Shown here piece by piece: positions 14,482-20,673 of a stretch of DNA of 22,296 nt (positions within the stretch are counted from its first letter, which is position 1; each line of letters starts with the position of its first letter). Both the position numbers and the translations under genes were made by a program. The notes below the pieces were generated by a model. It made no database searches and had not been told where the DNA came from. It saw nothing but the letters and a program-made list of their open reading frames with translations. Source of the DNA: CAG-791 sp002390025 (GTDB taxonomy: Bacteria; Bacillota; Clostridia; Lachnospirales; Lachnospiraceae); assembly GCA_946543465.1 (NCBI GenBank), contig CAMNLR010000035.1, forward strand, positions 1 to 22,296. Reading direction: 5' to 3'.

Positions 14482-15861
14482 ATGCTGTCCAGAAGCACTT
14501 TCTCAGATCCGGACAAGGAAAACACTGTATCCGGAGGAAGGATCTTTTTCATATTCTTTCTGCTGCTGATCCAGACCGGCATTATCCTGTTCGCCGTCAG
14601 TATGGCTTTCAGGACCAGGGTGCGGGTCATCTGGCTTGATCCCTATCTGCAGCTTGACATACAGGGGGCCAACGGATACGCCGTCACAAGGCCTGTTTTT
14701 GATGAGGATCAGTTCCGCAGCGATCTGGAGGATACCCTCCGTGCAGGCCGCTCCTCTCTGAGCACGGATGCCGCAGATTCGCTCAGCAAAAAGGTCGTTG
14801 AATCCGTCTCCTTTGAGTATTATGTGAGGACTGCGGACGGTGAGACAGGTATGGTTACTGCCGACGCAGTGGAAGACAGCGAAGAGAGCCTGCAGGATGC
14901 TCTGGATCTTCCCGTACCGGGTATTTCCAACGGAGACACCGTGACTGTCTATGCGGATATCAGCGAGGAAGTCTGGACAGATCTGCGTGAGATGGGTTTC
15001 TACCTGGCATTTGAGTGCGATCCCGTGGCAATGACCGCGGAGGATCTTCCGGAAGCGAATCCCTATGATCCCTTCGAGGACCTGTCGGTGTCCTTCTACG
15101 GCATGGACGGAACCGGAGGCCTCGAAATCTATTATAACAACAGTTATCCTCTGGCTTTCAATGCAGAGCCTTCCGAGAACCTCAAGAACGGTGATACGGT
15201 CAATGTAGAGGTCACCTTCAGCGATGATTATGACCTGGACTCCCTCGTCGCGGACTATCACATTATGCCCACGACACTGCAGAACCAGTACACGGTCACC
15301 GGTCTGTATGTGAATCCCAACGGGATTGAGGAGTTTACAGAGGAGACAAGAGAGAACCTCATGCGCGAGGGCCGTGAGGCGGCGCGGGCGCTCCTGGAGG
15401 AAGAATACGAGGATAATGAGCGCTTTACCCTTGATGACGCAGGCATGTATTTCGCCGTTTCCAATGAGGTCGTGCAGAATGCAGCCGAAAGCGACGGGGA
15501 AAATGAAGCTGAAGCAGGAGAGGCAAATGTCTCTGCGGCTTCCGGTATACGCAATTACCTCTACTGCCTGTTCCGAGTCAATTACACCAATGATTCCGGC
15601 GATGAGCTTGAGTACTATTATTACATCCGTTTTGAAAACCTCCTGCTCGACGATACGGGCGAAGTAACGACCGATTTCAGGCAGGTGGAATATCCGCATA
15701 AGCCCTCCTTCCCTCTTTTCGGAGAGGCTATGGGCGACGGCGCAGAGGTCTCGGTCGGATTTCTGACCTTCCGCTCCCTGGCCGGTTATGAGAGTCTCAA
15801 TGAGCTGATTACCCGCGTGATCGATCCCCTTCGGACCTCCTATACAGTCTCTTCCTACTAA
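14482..15861 (+). CDS. Membrane-anchored extracytoplasmic protein of unknown function
   Basis: I take ATG 14482 (MLSRSTFSDPDKENTV) as start because CAGGAG ends 11 bases upstream and it places the single hydrophobic segment at residues ~21-43; the frame is open further upstream but that part overlaps the promoter. The product has 459 residues, N-in/C-out by charge. The outer part appears to contain two related units, each ending with a (x)NGDTV(T/N)V strand, then a short helix and a hydrophobic tail (ISNGDTVTVYADISEEVW..., LKNGDTVNVEVTFSDDYD...YTVTGL). This pattern recalls the repeated Ig-like domains of clostridial TcaA/YvbJ-like proteins; I am not certain. A further domain with YYYYIRFENLLLDDTG follows. 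No enzymatic motif is visible. It stands as a single gene with its own promoter and terminator. Confidence 0.78.
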   Translation: MLSRSTFSDPDKENTVSGGRIFFIFFLLLIQTGIILFAVSMAFRTRVRVIWLDPYLQLDIQGANGYAVTRPVFDEDQFRSDLEDTLRAGRSSLSTDAADSLSKKVVESVSFEYYVRTADGETGMVTADAVEDSEESLQDALDLPVPGISNGDTVTVYADISEEVWTDLREMGFYLAFECDPVAMTAEDLPEANPYDPFEDLSVSFYGMDGTGGLEIYYNNSYPLAFNAEPSENLKNGDTVNVEVTFSDDYDLDSLVADYHIMPTTLQNQYTVTGLYVNPNGIEEFTEETRENLMREGREAARALLEEEYEDNERFTLDDAGMYFAVSNEVVQNAAESDGENEAEAGEANVSAASGIRNYLYCLFRVNYTNDSGDELEYYYYIRFENLLLDDTGEVTTDFRQVEYPHKPSFPLFGEAMGDGAEVSVGFLTFRSLAGYESLNELITRVIDPLRTSYTVSSY

Positions 15862-15990
15862 TGTGAAGCATATTATTAAATGTGAAGTATGATTTTTAAT
15901 ATGCAGCCTGATTTTTAAGATATTTATTTTGAATCCTGATATTTAATTTGAAGCCTGGTCTTCAGTTGTTACTTAATCCTCAAGTAAATC
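15862..15990. repeat. AT-rich degenerate repeats after the 14482 gene
   Basis: Blocks such as ATGTGAAGCATATTATTAA, ATGTGAAGTATGATTTTTAA, ATGCAGCCTGATTTTTAA and TTGAATCCTGATATTTAA follow one another at 18-20-nt spacing. They look like decayed tandem copies. Confidence 0.55.
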
Positions 15991-15993
15991 AGC

Positions 15994-16066
15994 AAACAGG
16001 CATCTGTGACAAATACGACGGCGTCTTTCGCATCAGCGGTTTGTCATAAGATGCCTGTTTTTTTAC
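15994..16066 (+). terminator. Large hairpin terminator of the 14482 gene
   Basis: AAACAGGCATCTGTGACAAA (15994-16013) pairs with TTTGTCATAAGATGCCTGTTT (16040-16060) with a single bulge or mismatch, capped by a 26-base loop and followed by TTTT. The T-run continues the stem end. Confidence 0.85.
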
Positions 16067-16112
16067 GCCTTTGTTTTTTCAAGTATTCTTTCAGGCATTT
16101 TTTCAGGTCAAT

Positions 16113-16297
16113 GTTTTCGCGCCGCCTTTTTCTGCTTTTTTGTTCATCGTTTTCGCGCCGCCTTTTTCTGCTTTTTTGTTCATCGTTTCCGGGCAGCCTT
16201 TTTCTTGTCTTTTTTCGGTCAATGTTGTCATGCAGCCTTTTTCTACTCATTTTTCTGATCAATGTTCTCCGGGCGGCGTTTTTCTAATCATTTTTTC
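16113..16297. repeat. Five-unit tandem repeat, 36-40-nt period, upstream of the response regulator
   Basis: Units of the type GTTTTCGCGCCGCCTTTTTCTGCTTTTTTGTTCATC start at 16113, 16149, 16185, 16224 and 16264 (periods 36, 36, 39, 40). The first two are nearly identical. Each joins a GC-rich GCGCCGCC block to long pyrimidine tracts. The minus strand is open for 72 codons of Lys/Arg-rich repeat without a ribosome binding site; I do not count it as a gene. Confidence 0.85.
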
Positions 16298-16377
16298 ATC
16301 ATCTTATTGTAAAATAAACGTAACTGGTGAAGCCTCACAAGGTCCTGGAAAAGACTTATGAAAAAAGGGAGGTTCCA

Positions 16378-17052
16378 ATGAGAATCCTGATCGCAGAAGA
16401 TGAGAGAGATCTGAACAATATCCTGACCATGAAACTGTCGGATGCCGGCTACAGCGTCGACAGCTGTCTGGACGGCAGCGAGGCAATCCTCTATCTGCAG
16501 TCCACAGAATATGATCTGGCTATTCTGGACATCATGATGCCCGGTTCCGACGGGTTCGAAGTCCTGTCCAGCCTGCGCAGATCCGGAAAAAAGACCCCGG
16601 TCCTGTTTCTGACAGCGCGAGATTCTATCCAGGACAGGGTGCGCGGCCTTGATGCCGGCGCCAATGACTATCTGGTCAAGCCTTTTTCCCTGGAGGAACT
16701 GATGGCCAGGGTCCGTGTTCTGACCAGGACCGCCCACGGGCTTGCTCAGAATCTTCTGACTGCGGGAGATCTTTCCATGGATATAGGCAGCCGCGAAGTA
16801 CTCAGAGGAGGAAAGCGGATCGAGCTTTCCGCAAAGGAATATCAGCTCCTTGAATACCTTCTCCACAACAAGGGGATCGCACTCTCCAGAGAAAAAATCG
16901 AAAATCATATCTGGAACTTCGATTATGAGGGAGGCACCAATGTGGTGGACGTCTATATCAGCTATCTGCGCAGAAAAATCGATGCCGGCCAGGAGCAGAA
17001 GCTGATCCGCACTGTGCGCGGTGTCGGCTACATGCTGAAGGATGTCACCTAG
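16378..17052 (+). CDS. OmpR/PhoB-family response regulator
   Basis: This 224-residue DNA-binding regulator has a receiver domain (1-115) with the acidic pocket E7-D8, phosphoacceptor Asp51 (LAILDIMMPGSDGFE), the switch Thr in LFLTARDS and the Lys in VKPFSLEELMARV. The C-terminal winged-helix domain includes ELSAKEYQLLEYLLHNKG and NVVDVYISYLRRKID...IRTVRGVGYML. ATG 16378 is chosen because GGGAGG lies five bases upstream and MRILIAEDE is the usual family start; an in-frame ATG at 16327 would add 17 residues. It should be phosphorylated by the kinase encoded 174 bases downstream. The stop codon lies at the edge of a 61-nt direct duplication. Target genes are unknown; the PepSY gene and the wall hydrolases are candidates by context. 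Confidence 0.95.
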   Translation: MRILIAEDERDLNNILTMKLSDAGYSVDSCLDGSEAILYLQSTEYDLAILDIMMPGSDGFEVLSSLRRSGKKTPVLFLTARDSIQDRVRGLDAGANDYLVKPFSLEELMARVRVLTRTAHGLAQNLLTAGDLSMDIGSREVLRGGKRIELSAKEYQLLEYLLHNKGIALSREKIENHIWNFDYEGGTNVVDVYISYLRRKIDAGQEQKLIRTVRGVGYMLKDVT

Positions 17053-17173
17053 ACGGACACTTCCAAATGAATTCACGAATCTGATTTGATAGTTTTTCAG
17101 ACGTATTACCTGGACGGACACTTCCAAATGAATTCACGAATCTGATTTGATAGTTTTTCAGACATATTATTCA
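17052..17173 (+). repeat. Two tandem 61-nt copies between regulator and kinase
   Basis: Copy one is 17052-17112, copy two 17113-17173; the first 51 bases (GACGGACACTTCC...TTTTTCAGAC) are identical. The near identity marks a recent duplication. It begins exactly at the last base of the response-regulator stop codon. Confidence 0.95.
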
Positions 17174-17226
17174 GACAGACCTGAAAGCCTCCTTCATGAG
17201 GCCTTCCTCCGGAGAAAAATAATTTC

Positions 17227-18816
17227 ATGAACACCAAAAAACAAAAAGCGATCCCGAGGCGAAGCTCCATCACAGCGCGGATCACGATCCTGATTTCCTT
17301 TGAACTGATCCTGATCGTCCTGCTGACATTTCAGATGTTCCGCTTTGTCAGTGCCTCCATCCTGCAGAGGACAGTACGAGGTTATCTGCTCGGTTCTGTC
17401 AATGCCAATATTGACAAGATCCGTTTTATTCCGGAGGGAGCAGAACAGAAGAGCAGGGACAACGACAATACTCTGCTGCTGATGGAAGAGGGAAGTCTGG
17501 AAATAGACGACGATTTCCTGGATGAGATCTATGACGTGCAGAGCGCGCTCTATACGGAGGACGGAACCCTGCTCTACGGCAAAAATCCGCTTGCCCGTTC
17601 AATGGACGAGGTTTCCTTTACCGGTTCCCGGATCTATCGTTACCGGGACGCACAGGGCGGTCAATGGTATATATATGACAGGAAGCTTTCGTCAACAGGA
17701 ACGGAAGAGCTCTGGATCCGCGGAATGGCGTCCCTCAATTCAGAGGAAATGCAGCTGCATGATATTTTCCGCACAGCGCTTTTTTTCATCCCGGTTCTCG
17801 TGGTCCTTGGTATCTTCTTCGCCTGGATCACCGCAGTACGGGCTCTGAGTCCGCTCCTTAAAATCCGCCAGGATGTTGCGGAAATCACGCAGGGCAAGGA
17901 TCTGCACCGCAGGATCGATATCGGAGAGGTTGACCTGGAGCTCTATGAACTCACGGAATCTTTTAACGGCATGCTCGACCGGCTGGAGCACTCCTTTGAA
18001 GCAGAACAGCAGTTTACATCCGATGCGTCTCATGAACTTCGGACACCTGTAACCGTCATCATGGCCCAGGCTGAAATGGCACTTGAAAAAGAGCGCAGCC
18101 CGCGTGAATATGTAAATGCCCTCTCAGTGATCCTGCGCCAGGGGCGCCGCATGAACGACCTGATCGCCTCCATGCTGGATTATACACGCATGGCGCTCAC
18201 ACCGGAAAACTACCCCCTCAAAAAGACGGACTTGACTGAGATAGTCTATGACACGGCGCAGGATCTTTCCCTCACGCAGTCAAACAGCATCTCCATGACA
18301 CAGGACATTGAAGACGATATTTTCATTTCCGGAAACCGCCTGCTTCTGGAACGGGCTTTGCAGAATCTCATTGATAACGCCTATAAATACGGCAGAGAAA
18401 ACGGGAATATACACATAGAACTGAAAAAGCATCCTGACGGAACTGTCCATTGCAGTGTCGCTGACGACGGCATCGGTATATCCGCCTCTGATCAGGAGAA
18501 AATCTTCGACCGGTTCTATCGGGGAGACTCCTCGAGATCCAATAGCCTCGATCTGCCCGGAGACGCCGGTCAGGCTGACCGAAGAACTTCCGGATCCGAA
18601 CAGAGCCTGTCCAGAGCCGCCGGAGTCGAACAAGGCCTGTCCAGAGCCGCCGGAGTCGAACAAGGCCTGTCCAGAGCTGCCGGAGTCGGACTGGGCCTGT
18701 CCATGGTAAGCAAGATCATGGAAATCCATCATGGCTCCGTGACAGTCTGCAGCACCCCCGGCGAAGGCAGTACTTTTACTCTGGTTTTTCCCGATGTAAA
18801 CATTTTTCTGATGTGA
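17227..18816 (+). CDS. Sensor histidine kinase with tandem-repeat insertion in the ATP lid
   Basis: The 529-residue kinase has TM1 (~20-40), an extracytoplasmic sensor region (~41-179), TM2 (~180-203), a HAMP linker, a HisKA domain with H269 (SDASHELRTPVTVI) and a catalytic ATPase domain: N box around N384 (NLIDNAYKYG), G1 box DDGIGI (413-418), F box IFDRFYRGDSSRS, and G2 box GVGLGLSMVSK (486-496). Between the F and G2 boxes lies an unusual ~45-residue insertion; its last ~30 residues are three copies of (A/S)-x-(V/S)-EQ-x-LSRAA type units encoded by a 30-nt repeat that copies the G2 box itself. All key residues remain. ATG 17227 has CGGAG 12 bases upstream. The C-terminus (DVNIFLM) and stop lie in another repeat. 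It pairs with the upstream regulator and downstream PepSY protein. Confidence 0.93.
   Translation: MNTKKQKAIPRRSSITARITILISFELILIVLLTFQMFRFVSASILQRTVRGYLLGSVNANIDKIRFIPEGAEQKSRDNDNTLLLMEEGSLEIDDDFLDEIYDVQSALYTEDGTLLYGKNPLARSMDEVSFTGSRIYRYRDAQGGQWYIYDRKLSSTGTEELWIRGMASLNSEEMQLHDIFRTALFFIPVLVVLGIFFAWITAVRALSPLLKIRQDVAEITQGKDLHRRIDIGEVDLELYELTESFNGMLDRLEHSFEAEQQFTSDASHELRTPVTVIMAQAEMALEKERSPREYVNALSVILRQGRRMNDLIASMLDYTRMALTPENYPLKKTDLTEIVYDTAQDLSLTQSNSISMTQDIEDDIFISGNRLLLERALQNLIDNAYKYGRENGNIHIELKKHPDGTVHCSVADDGIGISASDQEKIFDRFYRGDSSRSNSLDLPGDAGQADRRTSGSEQSLSRAAGVEQGLSRAAGVEQGLSRAAGVGLGLSMVSKIMEIHHGSVTVCSTPGEGSTFTLVFPDVNIFLM
18591..18706 (+). repeat. 30-nt tandem repeat in the kinase ATP lid (about 3.9 units)
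   Basis: Units begin at 18591, 18621, 18651 and 18681. The fourth is the genuine G2-box coding sequence (GGAGTCGGACTGGGCCTGTCC); the others differ at a few positions and read GVEQGLSRAA or SEQSLSRAA. The core GTCGAACAA matches the 12-nt repeats of the HD and mazG genes. Confidence 0.95.
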
Positions 18817-18869
18817 TCATGAAACATTTTCCTGATGTGAACATGAAACATTTTCCTGATGTGAACATG
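18774..18869 (+). repeat. 24-nt tandem repeats across the kinase stop codon
   Basis: AAACATTTTTCTGATGTGATCATG (starting 18798) is followed by two identical-type copies at 18822 and 18846, and a decayed copy precedes it from 18774. The kinase stop TGA (18814-18816) is supplied by the first clear copy. Confidence 0.9.
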
Positions 18870-18980
18870 AAAACAGGTAAATACTATTTTTCTAATAATA
18901 GGTAAATACAGTTTTCCTAATATAAACTAATGCGTTTACGTGAATATATAAATCTATTTGTGAATATGCAAATATATCGA
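18870..18980. repeat. Further short degenerate repeats before the PepSY gene
   Basis: AGGTAAATACTATTTTTCTAAT and AGGTAAATACAGTTTTCCTAAT form one imperfect pair (about 18876-18925), and GTGAATATATAAATC / GTGAATATGCAAATA another (about 18940-18975). The DNA is very AT-rich; no promoter could be fixed with confidence. Confidence 0.6.
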
Positions 18981-19003
18981 AATAATTGAAAGAGGTTCAA
19001 GAT

Positions 19004-19861
19004 ATGATCAGTAAAGGCTCCTGGACCGCAGTCCGAATAATGATCCTGATCCTGACAATTGCTGCAATCGCAGGCGGAACAGCCTATGCAGCTTCTGCAG
19101 TATCAAAAAATAAACTTCTTGAAATAGAGAACGCGGAAGAGTTTGCAAGACTGGATGCCGGAGTATCTCCGGAAGATATAACAGTGACCCAGACCGAACT
19201 GAAGAAGAAAGACGGCAAATATATCTACAACATCACCTTTTATGCCGGCAACACGCTGTACCAATATAAAATCAGCGCTGACGACGGTACCATCCTTGCA
19301 AAAGACAAAGCGGTGGAAGACGAGGACCAGCCTGCTAATTCAAACGATGCTTCCGCCAATTCAAAGGATGATCCCGCCGGCACGAATGGCCAGACAGCCG
19401 GGACAGATCAGGACACTATGGCGGTATCCGATGGTACCCCGAAGACGAATCAAAGCCTGGTGACGAATCAAACCTCCGCGACGGAGGCTGATGGCACAAA
19501 GGAAACGAATCAAACCTCTGCGACAGTGACTGACGGAACACCTAAGACAGATAATAAACCCTTGACTGATGATGACAGTTCCACGGGTTCCAAAGATAGA
19601 CAGACATCTGAAACAGCCTCTCAGGATCAGAAACCTCAATCCAAAAGCTACATCAGCGTTGACCAGGCGCGCCGCATTGCATTAGAACATGCAGGCTTTA
19701 AAGAAAATGAAGTACGGTTTACAAAGGCCATGTTCGAAAACGACGATGAAGACGGCGAAGAATTTGAGATTGAGTTTTACGTTGGCAATGTGGAATATGA
19801 TTATGACATCAGCGCACTGACTGGTAAGATTCTTGATTTTTCCAAGGAGATTGATGACTAA
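19004..19861 (+). CDS. Exported PepSY-domain protein, two PepSY units joined by a Thr/Asn-rich linker
   Basis: ATG 19004 (MISKGSWTAVRIM) has AGAGG eight bases upstream; an in-frame TTG at 18986 lacks one. The product has 285 residues. A hydrophobic segment (~12-32) acts as signal or anchor. A first PepSY-like unit (~40-100) contains VTQTELKKKDGKYIYNITFYAGNTLYQYKISADDGTIL. A ~110-residue linker is rich in T, N, D and Q with short repeats (TNQTSAT). A second PepSY unit (~215-285) starts YISVDQARRIALEHAG and ends YDYDISALTGKIL. PepSY proteins are thought to inhibit peptidases or modulate envelope sensing and are often encoded beside two-component systems, as here. It probably functions with the upstream kinase outside the membrane; the target is unknown. 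Confidence 0.88.
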   Translation: MISKGSWTAVRIMILILTIAAIAGGTAYAASAVSKNKLLEIENAEEFARLDAGVSPEDITVTQTELKKKDGKYIYNITFYAGNTLYQYKISADDGTILAKDKAVEDEDQPANSNDASANSKDDPAGTNGQTAGTDQDTMAVSDGTPKTNQSLVTNQTSATEADGTKETNQTSATVTDGTPKTDNKPLTDDDSSTGSKDRQTSETASQDQKPQSKSYISVDQARRIALEHAGFKENEVRFTKAMFENDDEDGEEFEIEFYVGNVEYDYDISALTGKILDFSKEIDD

Positions 19862-20013
19862 GAAATATCTTTGAATTATGCCTTTGACGAGAATATCGTT
19901 AAAGATAATAGGTTTAATATAACTAACCATAACAAAAAAATTATTTGCAAAGCAGTGGGATGTTGCATTATTAACAGCCCCATGAAAGTGTGCTTTTGAG
20001 GTCTCGGGATGCC

Positions 20014-20041
20014 GGCGGATGCTGTCATCCCGCCTTTTTTC
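20014..20041 (+). terminator. Terminator of the two-component/PepSY group
   Basis: GGCGGATG (20014-20021) pairs with CATCCCGCC (20026-20034) with one bulge and a CTGT loop, followed by TTTTTT. It lies about 150 bases after the PepSY stop; the bases between show nothing recognisable. Confidence 0.75.
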
Positions 20042-20054
20042 GCCTTTTGCACGA

Positions 20055-20116
20055 TGTAGGGTGCCTGTGAACTATGTAGGTCGCATTTTTTACTATATAG
20101 GGCGCCTGTGAACTAT
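20055..20116. repeat. Two 21-nt direct repeats, 41 bases apart
   Basis: TGTAGGGTGCCTGTGAACTAT (20055-20075, first 20 bases TGTAGGGTGCCTGTGAACTA) and TATAGGGCGCCTGTGAACTA... (20096-20116) differ at only a few positions. A partial third (ATGTAGGTCGCATTTTTT) lies between. They stand directly before the six-module array. Confidence 0.8.
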
Positions 20117-20129
20117 ACTGGAGAAAAAT

Positions 20130-20414
20130 AAAAGCGATATTTCAGCTTCAGGTGTCTGAGATCACCCATGTAGAAAAAAAGAAAAGCGACATTTCGAATC
20201 AGGCAGCCAGAGATCACCTAAGGAAAAGCGACATTTCTAATCTTGAAACTCGAGGTCACCAGTGTCCGGGAAAAGAAAAGCGATATTTAGGATTCCGGAA
20301 CTCAAGGTCACCTATGTCAGAAAAAAGTGAAGCGACATTTCGAGTACGAAGGCAAAAGATCACCTATGCAAAAAAAGAAAAGCGACATTTCAGATGCAGA
20401 AGCCCGAGGTCACT
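20130..20414. repeat. Six-module array: conserved 14-mer, fixed 15-base gap, conserved octamer
   Basis: Modules start at 20130, 20182, 20224, 20276, 20328 and 20378. Each is AAAAGCGAYATTTC (or a close variant), exactly 15 less conserved bases, then AGRTCACC (last copy AGGTCACT). Linkers of 15, 5, 15, 15 and 13 bases, mostly A-rich, separate the modules. The periods (52, 42, 52, 52, 50) are not all multiples of three, so coding is not the reason for conservation. AGGTCACC(T) is itself a near-palindrome (GGT-C-ACC). The variable part is too short and too alike between units for CRISPR spacers. Confidence 0.92.
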
Positions 20415-20419
20415 AGTTA

Positions 20420-20646
20420 TTAGTTGACAGTGTAAATTGCCGCCGACTGATTCCATAAAAAATAAAAATAAGCATCTTTAACGAATTAGTTGGAGACATT
20501 TTATGCCGCCTCTCTAAATCCATTAAACAAGCATCATTAACAAATTAGTTGGCGGCATTTATGCCGCCTATCTAAATCCATTAAAATAAGCATCTTTAAC
20601 GAATAGTTGGCGGCATTTATGCCGCCAACTATTCGTTAAAGATGCC
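20420..20646. repeat. 59-nt repeat series ending in a perfect palindrome
   Basis: A decayed copy (20420-20469) is followed by copies at 20470, 20529 and 20588. Shared blocks are AAGCATCTTTAACGAATTAG, TTGGCGGCATTTATGCCGCC and CTAAATCCATTAAA. The last copy has its right half replaced by the inverse of its left half. Confidence 0.9.
20590..20645 (-). terminator. 27-bp perfect inverted repeat, likely terminator of the NlpC/P60 gene
   Basis: GCATCTTTAACGAATAGTTG... (20590-20616) and its exact reverse complement (20619-20645) are separated by two bases. It lies 28 bases beyond the stop of the minus-strand gene. The flanks give CTTATTTT on the minus strand and CTTTT on the plus strand, so it could stop transcription from both sides. 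Confidence 0.7.
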
Positions 20647-20673
20647 TTTTGCGAATAAATGAATGTCGGGATA

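Noticed and set aside
16044..16262. Minus-strand Lys/Arg-rich frame of 72 codons
   Set aside because: It is the translation of a DNA repeat, lacks a ribosome binding site at proper spacing, and its end lies inside a terminator hairpin.
20130..20414. Possible CRISPR array
   Set aside because: Conserved blocks are split, units are degenerate, the less conserved gaps are 15 bases and resemble each other, and no cas genes are near.
20152..20427. 91-codon open frame across the six-module array
   Set aside because: Module periods shift the frame, there is no ribosome binding site, and conservation is at the nucleotide level only.
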